In this document: positions 61,025-64,000 of the stretch, piece by piece | Numbering within the stretch: position 1 is the first letter of the stretch | Layout of the letters: each line of letters opens with the position of its first letter | NCBI RefSeq assembly: GCF_009674535.1 | Contig: NZ_WKJK01000019.1 | Span: 62,001 to 126,000 of the forward strand | DNA: 64,000 nucleotides | From: Duganella guangzhouensis | GTDB lineage: Bacteria > Pseudomonadota > Gammaproteobacteria > Burkholderiales > Burkholderiaceae_D | Direction of reading: 5' to 3' | Made by a program: the position numbers and the translations under genes | Notes under the pieces: model-generated | Seen by the model: only the letters and a program-made list of their open reading frames with translations | The model's database searches: none | Told to the model about the DNA's origin: nothing

Positions 61025-63871
61025 TTGGTGGACATGTATGCGCTCGACGACGAGCTGGCGCAATGGGATGCGGCATTGCCGGAAGTGCAAGGCCCGGAGC
61101 GGCTGAAGCTGCTGTTGCCGCTTGCCTGGCATTTGCGCCAGCGCGATCCGGCGCGGGCACAGCGGCTGTGCGCGGAGATCGCGCCGCTGCTGGAACTGTT
61201 GCCCGCTGACGCCGCCGCCGTGCAGCGCGCCCGGCTGCTGCTGGTCGCCGCCGAGCCGGAATGGCTGCGAGGCGAACTCGACACCGCCCGCTACCATGCC
61301 GAACAGGCGCTGCAGCTGTGCGCCGGCGCCGCCGCCAGCCTGCCCGCCGAAGCCGCGCGCTGCCGCGCCGACGCCTGCTGGATCATGGCCTGGGTTTCCA
61401 ACGACCGCGGCGACATCGCCAACGGCGACCGTTGGCTGCGCGAAGCCGCCGCCGCCGCGCGCCTCGCGGCAGATCCGGTGCGCATCGACGTGATCGATGC
61501 CGCCTCCGGCATCTGCGACGCGTTTGGCGACTGGCAGGCCGCGCAGCAGCGCTGGGCCGGCCGCTTCAGCACCGATCTGGACGGCGTGGCACCGATCGCC
61601 GCCGGCTGGATCAGCGATTTCTTCGGCACCTGCGCGTTCCAGCGCAGCGAATACGGGCGCGCCATCGGCCACCTGATGCTGAGTTTTGAAACCGCGCTGG
61701 CCACCGGCCAGATCCGCCGCGCCATCATCGTCGCCACCAATATTGGCAATGGCTTCACCAGCCTGAATGCGCACGAATCGGCGCTGGAGTGGATGCAGCG
61801 CGGGCTGGATCTGGCGCGTCCCACCGGCTGGCCGCTGAGCATCGGCATGTGCTTGATGCAGACCGCCGAAACGCTGCGTCAGCTGGGCCAGCGCGAGGCC
61901 GCGCAAAGCCTGCTGCGCGAGGCATTGACCACGCTGGCGGCGTTGTCCGGATCGCGCGCCTACGCGGTGGCGCTGGAGTACCAGGGCGACCTGGCGCTGG
62001 ACCTGGGCAATCACGTGGCGGCGCTGGAGAGCTTCACCCGCCTGGCGGCGCGCGGCGACGCCTTGTGCCAGAACGATTTCCAGAGCAGCGCGCGGCGCGG
62101 CCAGGCGCATGCGCTGTCGCACCTGGCGCGGCCCGAGGATGCGCTGGCGGCGGCCCAGGCGGCGCTGGCGCTGGCGCGCGACCATGGCGACGCCTCGGCG
62201 CAGATCGCGGCGCTGAACGTGCTGGCCGATATCCACGCGCGTCACGCGCTGCCAGGCCCCGAGCTGATGGTGGCGCCGAACGCGGTGCTGCACTATCTGC
62301 AGCTGGCGCTGGAAATCGCCGCCACCATTGAAGGCTATACGGTGCCGGGCGCGCTGCTGGACGCGGCGGCGCGCGAATACGCGGCGATCGGCGATTACGA
62401 ACGCGCCTACACCATCGCGCTGCGCGCCAACGCCGCGCGCGACCAGACCCACAGCAAGGAAGCCACCAACCGCGCCATCGCGATGCAGGTGCAGTATCAG
62501 ACCGAACGCGCGCAGACCGAGGGCGAACACCATCGCCAACTGGCGGCCGCCGAGGCGCAGCGCGCCGAGGTACTGCAGCAGACCAGTGCCACGCTGGAGC
62601 ACTTGAGCGCGATCGGCCAGGAGATCACCGCGCAGCTGGATGCGGCGGCGGTGTTCCGCGCGCTGGACCGGCACGTGCACGGCCTGCTGGATGCGACCCA
62701 CTTTTCGATCTTCCTGCTGCAGCCGGATGGCGAGACGCTGGCCTGCGCCTTCGGCATCGAGGCCGGCAAGCCGGTGCCGCCGATCAGCGTGCCGCTGTCC
62801 TCACCCAGCGCCAATTCGGCGCGCTGCGTGCGCGAACGGCGCGAGATCCTGATCGAGCTGGATGAAGAGGGCGTGACGCCGCATCTGATCCCCGGCACGC
62901 TGCCGACGCTGACGCTATTGTTTGCGCCGCTGCGCGTGGGCGAGCGGGTACTGGGCGTGATGACGGTACAGTCGCTGCTGGCGCATTCGTATGGCGAGCG
63001 CGAACGGCTGATCTTCCGCACGCTGTGTGCGTACGGTGCCATCGCGTTGGACAACGCCAGCGCCTACCGTCAGGTGGCGGCGACCCAGGAACAGCTGCTG
63101 GAGAAGAACCTGGAGCTGGAGCAGGCTTACAAGGCGCTGGAGGAGGTCAGTTTGACCGACCAGCTGACCGGTCTGCGCAACCGCCGCTTCTTCCTGCAGA
63201 ACGTGGACGAGGATGTGGCCATGAGCTTGCGCAATTACGAGGCCGGCCAGCACCGCGAGCTGACCGAGTGCGATCTGATGGCGCCCAAGGATCTGGTGTT
63301 CTTCATGGTCGATCTGGATCACTTCAAGGAAGTCAACGACCGCTATGGCCACGCGGCCGGCGATACCATCCTGGTGCAGATGCAGGAACGCTTGCGCGAA
63401 GTGTTCCGCGAGTCGGATTACGTGATCCGCTGGGGCGGCGAGGAATTCCTGGTGCTGGCGCGCGCCACCCATCGCGACGAGGCGGCCGGCGTGGCGGAGC
63501 GCATGCGGCGCGCGGTGGCCGAGCGCGATTTCGTGCTGCCGGATGGCGTGCGCTTGTCGAAGACCTGTTCGATCGGGTTCGCCTGCTTCCCGTTCCTGCC
63601 GGAGCAACCGCGTCTGCTATCCTGGTCGCAGGTGGTGGAGCTGGCGGACCAGGGACTGTATATCGCCAAGCGTTCCGGCCGCAATGCGTGGGCCGCGCTG
63701 TACAGCACTGCGGCCACGCGGCCGGAGGGCGTGTTCCCGCGCCTGATGCAGCAGCTGGATCAGGCGGTGGCGGATGGCGAGGTGCGGCTGGTGAGCAATC
63801 TGACTGGCACGCTGGTGCTGGGCGGCGAACGGCGCCGCATCGGTTTGTCCAGCGATCTGGAACTGGGCTGA
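61025..63871 (+). CDS. Diguanylate cyclase with TPR-like, GAF and GGDEF domains
   Basis: A 948-residue cytoplasmic protein. Residues 1-480 form helical, TPR-like repeats. A coiled coil (about 485-530) follows, then a GAF domain (about 540-690), a second coiled coil, and a GGDEF domain with active site GGEEF at 804-808. An RESD inhibitory site at 795-798 has the usual spacing. It makes cyclic-di-GMP from two GTP, probably in response to a bound small molecule or partner protein. TTG at 61025 is used because AAGGA lies seven bases upstream; ATG 61034 is an alternative. Confidence 0.9.
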   Translation: MVDMYALDDELAQWDAALPEVQGPERLKLLLPLAWHLRQRDPARAQRLCAEIAPLLELLPADAAAVQRARLLLVAAEPEWLRGELDTARYHAEQALQLCAGAAASLPAEAARCRADACWIMAWVSNDRGDIANGDRWLREAAAAARLAADPVRIDVIDAASGICDAFGDWQAAQQRWAGRFSTDLDGVAPIAAGWISDFFGTCAFQRSEYGRAIGHLMLSFETALATGQIRRAIIVATNIGNGFTSLNAHESALEWMQRGLDLARPTGWPLSIGMCLMQTAETLRQLGQREAAQSLLREALTTLAALSGSRAYAVALEYQGDLALDLGNHVAALESFTRLAARGDALCQNDFQSSARRGQAHALSHLARPEDALAAAQAALALARDHGDASAQIAALNVLADIHARHALPGPELMVAPNAVLHYLQLALEIAATIEGYTVPGALLDAAAREYAAIGDYERAYTIALRANAARDQTHSKEATNRAIAMQVQYQTERAQTEGEHHRQLAAAEAQRAEVLQQTSATLEHLSAIGQEITAQLDAAAVFRALDRHVHGLLDATHFSIFLLQPDGETLACAFGIEAGKPVPPISVPLSSPSANSARCVRERREILIELDEEGVTPHLIPGTLPTLTLLFAPLRVGERVLGVMTVQSLLAHSYGERERLIFRTLCAYGAIALDNASAYRQVAATQEQLLEKNLELEQAYKALEEVSLTDQLTGLRNRRFFLQNVDEDVAMSLRNYEAGQHRELTECDLMAPKDLVFFMVDLDHFKEVNDRYGHAAGDTILVQMQERLREVFRESDYVIRWGGEEFLVLARATHRDEAAGVAERMRRAVAERDFVLPDGVRLSKTCSIGFACFPFLPEQPRLLSWSQVVELADQGLYIAKRSGRNAWAALYSTAATRPEGVFPRLMQQLDQAVADGEVRLVSNLTGTLVLGGERRRIGLSSDLELG

Positions 63872-63875
63872 GGGC

Positions 63876-64000
63876 ATGGAAAAGAAGCGCTGTAGCTGGG
63901 CCAATCCGGCCAATCCTTTGTATCTCGATTATCACGATAACGAGTGGGGCGTGGCTTGCCACGACGAGCGGCGTTTGTTCGAGATGCTGAATCTGGAGGG
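63876..64000 (+). CDS. tag: DNA-3-methyladenine glycosylase I (3' end beyond window)
   Basis: The first 41 residues read as Tag: EKKRCSWANPANPLYLDYHD followed by NEWGVACHDERRLFEML, including Cys, Trp and His residues of the zinc site region. It would remove 3-methyladenine from alkylated DNA. Four bases separate it from the cyclase stop, with GAGGG as ribosome site. The gene is truncated by the window edge. Confidence 0.88.
   Translation, partial: MEKKRCSWANPANPLYLDYHDNEWGVACHDERRLFEMLNLE

Overview
The window looks like a chromosomal segment of a GC-rich betaproteobacterium, most likely an Oxalobacteraceae of the Massilia/Duganella/Janthinobacterium type. This rests on gene content and order: a DUF3683 FAD/Fe-S oxidoreductase followed by HIT and DUF971 genes, ubiE-Tim44-ubiJ-ubiB, fmdB-DUF502-aspS-nudB, DUF4214 proteases and a PEP-CTERM protein. 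Genus and species cannot be fixed from the sequence alone. I see no tRNA, rRNA, CRISPR array, complete transposase or prophage.

Layout. 1-7.5 kb: ilvA, a long perfect palindrome, a YqaA-type membrane protein, then the DUF3683-HIT-DUF971 run. 7.5-15 kb: an apparent insertion. Decayed fragments, including a PIN-domain toxin remnant, are followed by a divergent module: lacI-type regulator plus sulfonate-type binding protein on the minus strand, and TonB receptor, flavin monooxygenase and alpha/beta hydrolase on the plus strand. A GntR-type operator sits in the divergent promoter region. 15-19.6 kb: ubiquinone synthesis genes and a TPMT-type methyltransferase. 19.6-20.6 kb: three small exported proteins. 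20.8-24.1 kb: fmdB, DUF502, aspS, nudB. 24.2-28.1 kb: a tandem pair of HExxH metalloproteases with DUF4214 domains. 28.1-32.4 kb: a Tat-exported alpha-hydroxy-acid oxidase, a lower-GC DUF4160/DUF2442 pair, an EEP-family phosphatase/nuclease, clsB and an Hsp15-like gene. 32.6-39.5 kb: a fatty-acid beta-oxidation operon led by a TetR regulator.

39.5-64 kb is accessory-rich. It holds a Sel1-repeat protein, a beta-helix protein, a higBA locus whose toxin has shrunk to 32 residues, an MFS exporter, a DUF3500/Ig-like lipoprotein overlapping a HupE/UreJ permease, a catalase-family protein and a binding-protein gene broken by one stop codon. After these come a hybrid histidine kinase, an M48 protease fused to a pilin-like tail, pnuC, a PEP-CTERM protein, an AraC-type response regulator, a Csu-like chaperone-usher pilus cluster, an HxlR regulator with paired inverted repeats, a TPR-GAF-GGDEF cyclase and the start of tag.

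Several genes fit together. UbiE, UbiJ and UbiB act in ubiquinone synthesis. FadE-, FadB- and FadA-like enzymes form a beta-oxidation cycle. The chaperone, usher and tip subunit form an envelope pilus pathway. The strongest candidates for something undescribed are the operator-controlled TonB/monooxygenase/hydrolase module inserted beside the quinone genes, the M48-pilin fusion, and the DUF3500-HupE pair.
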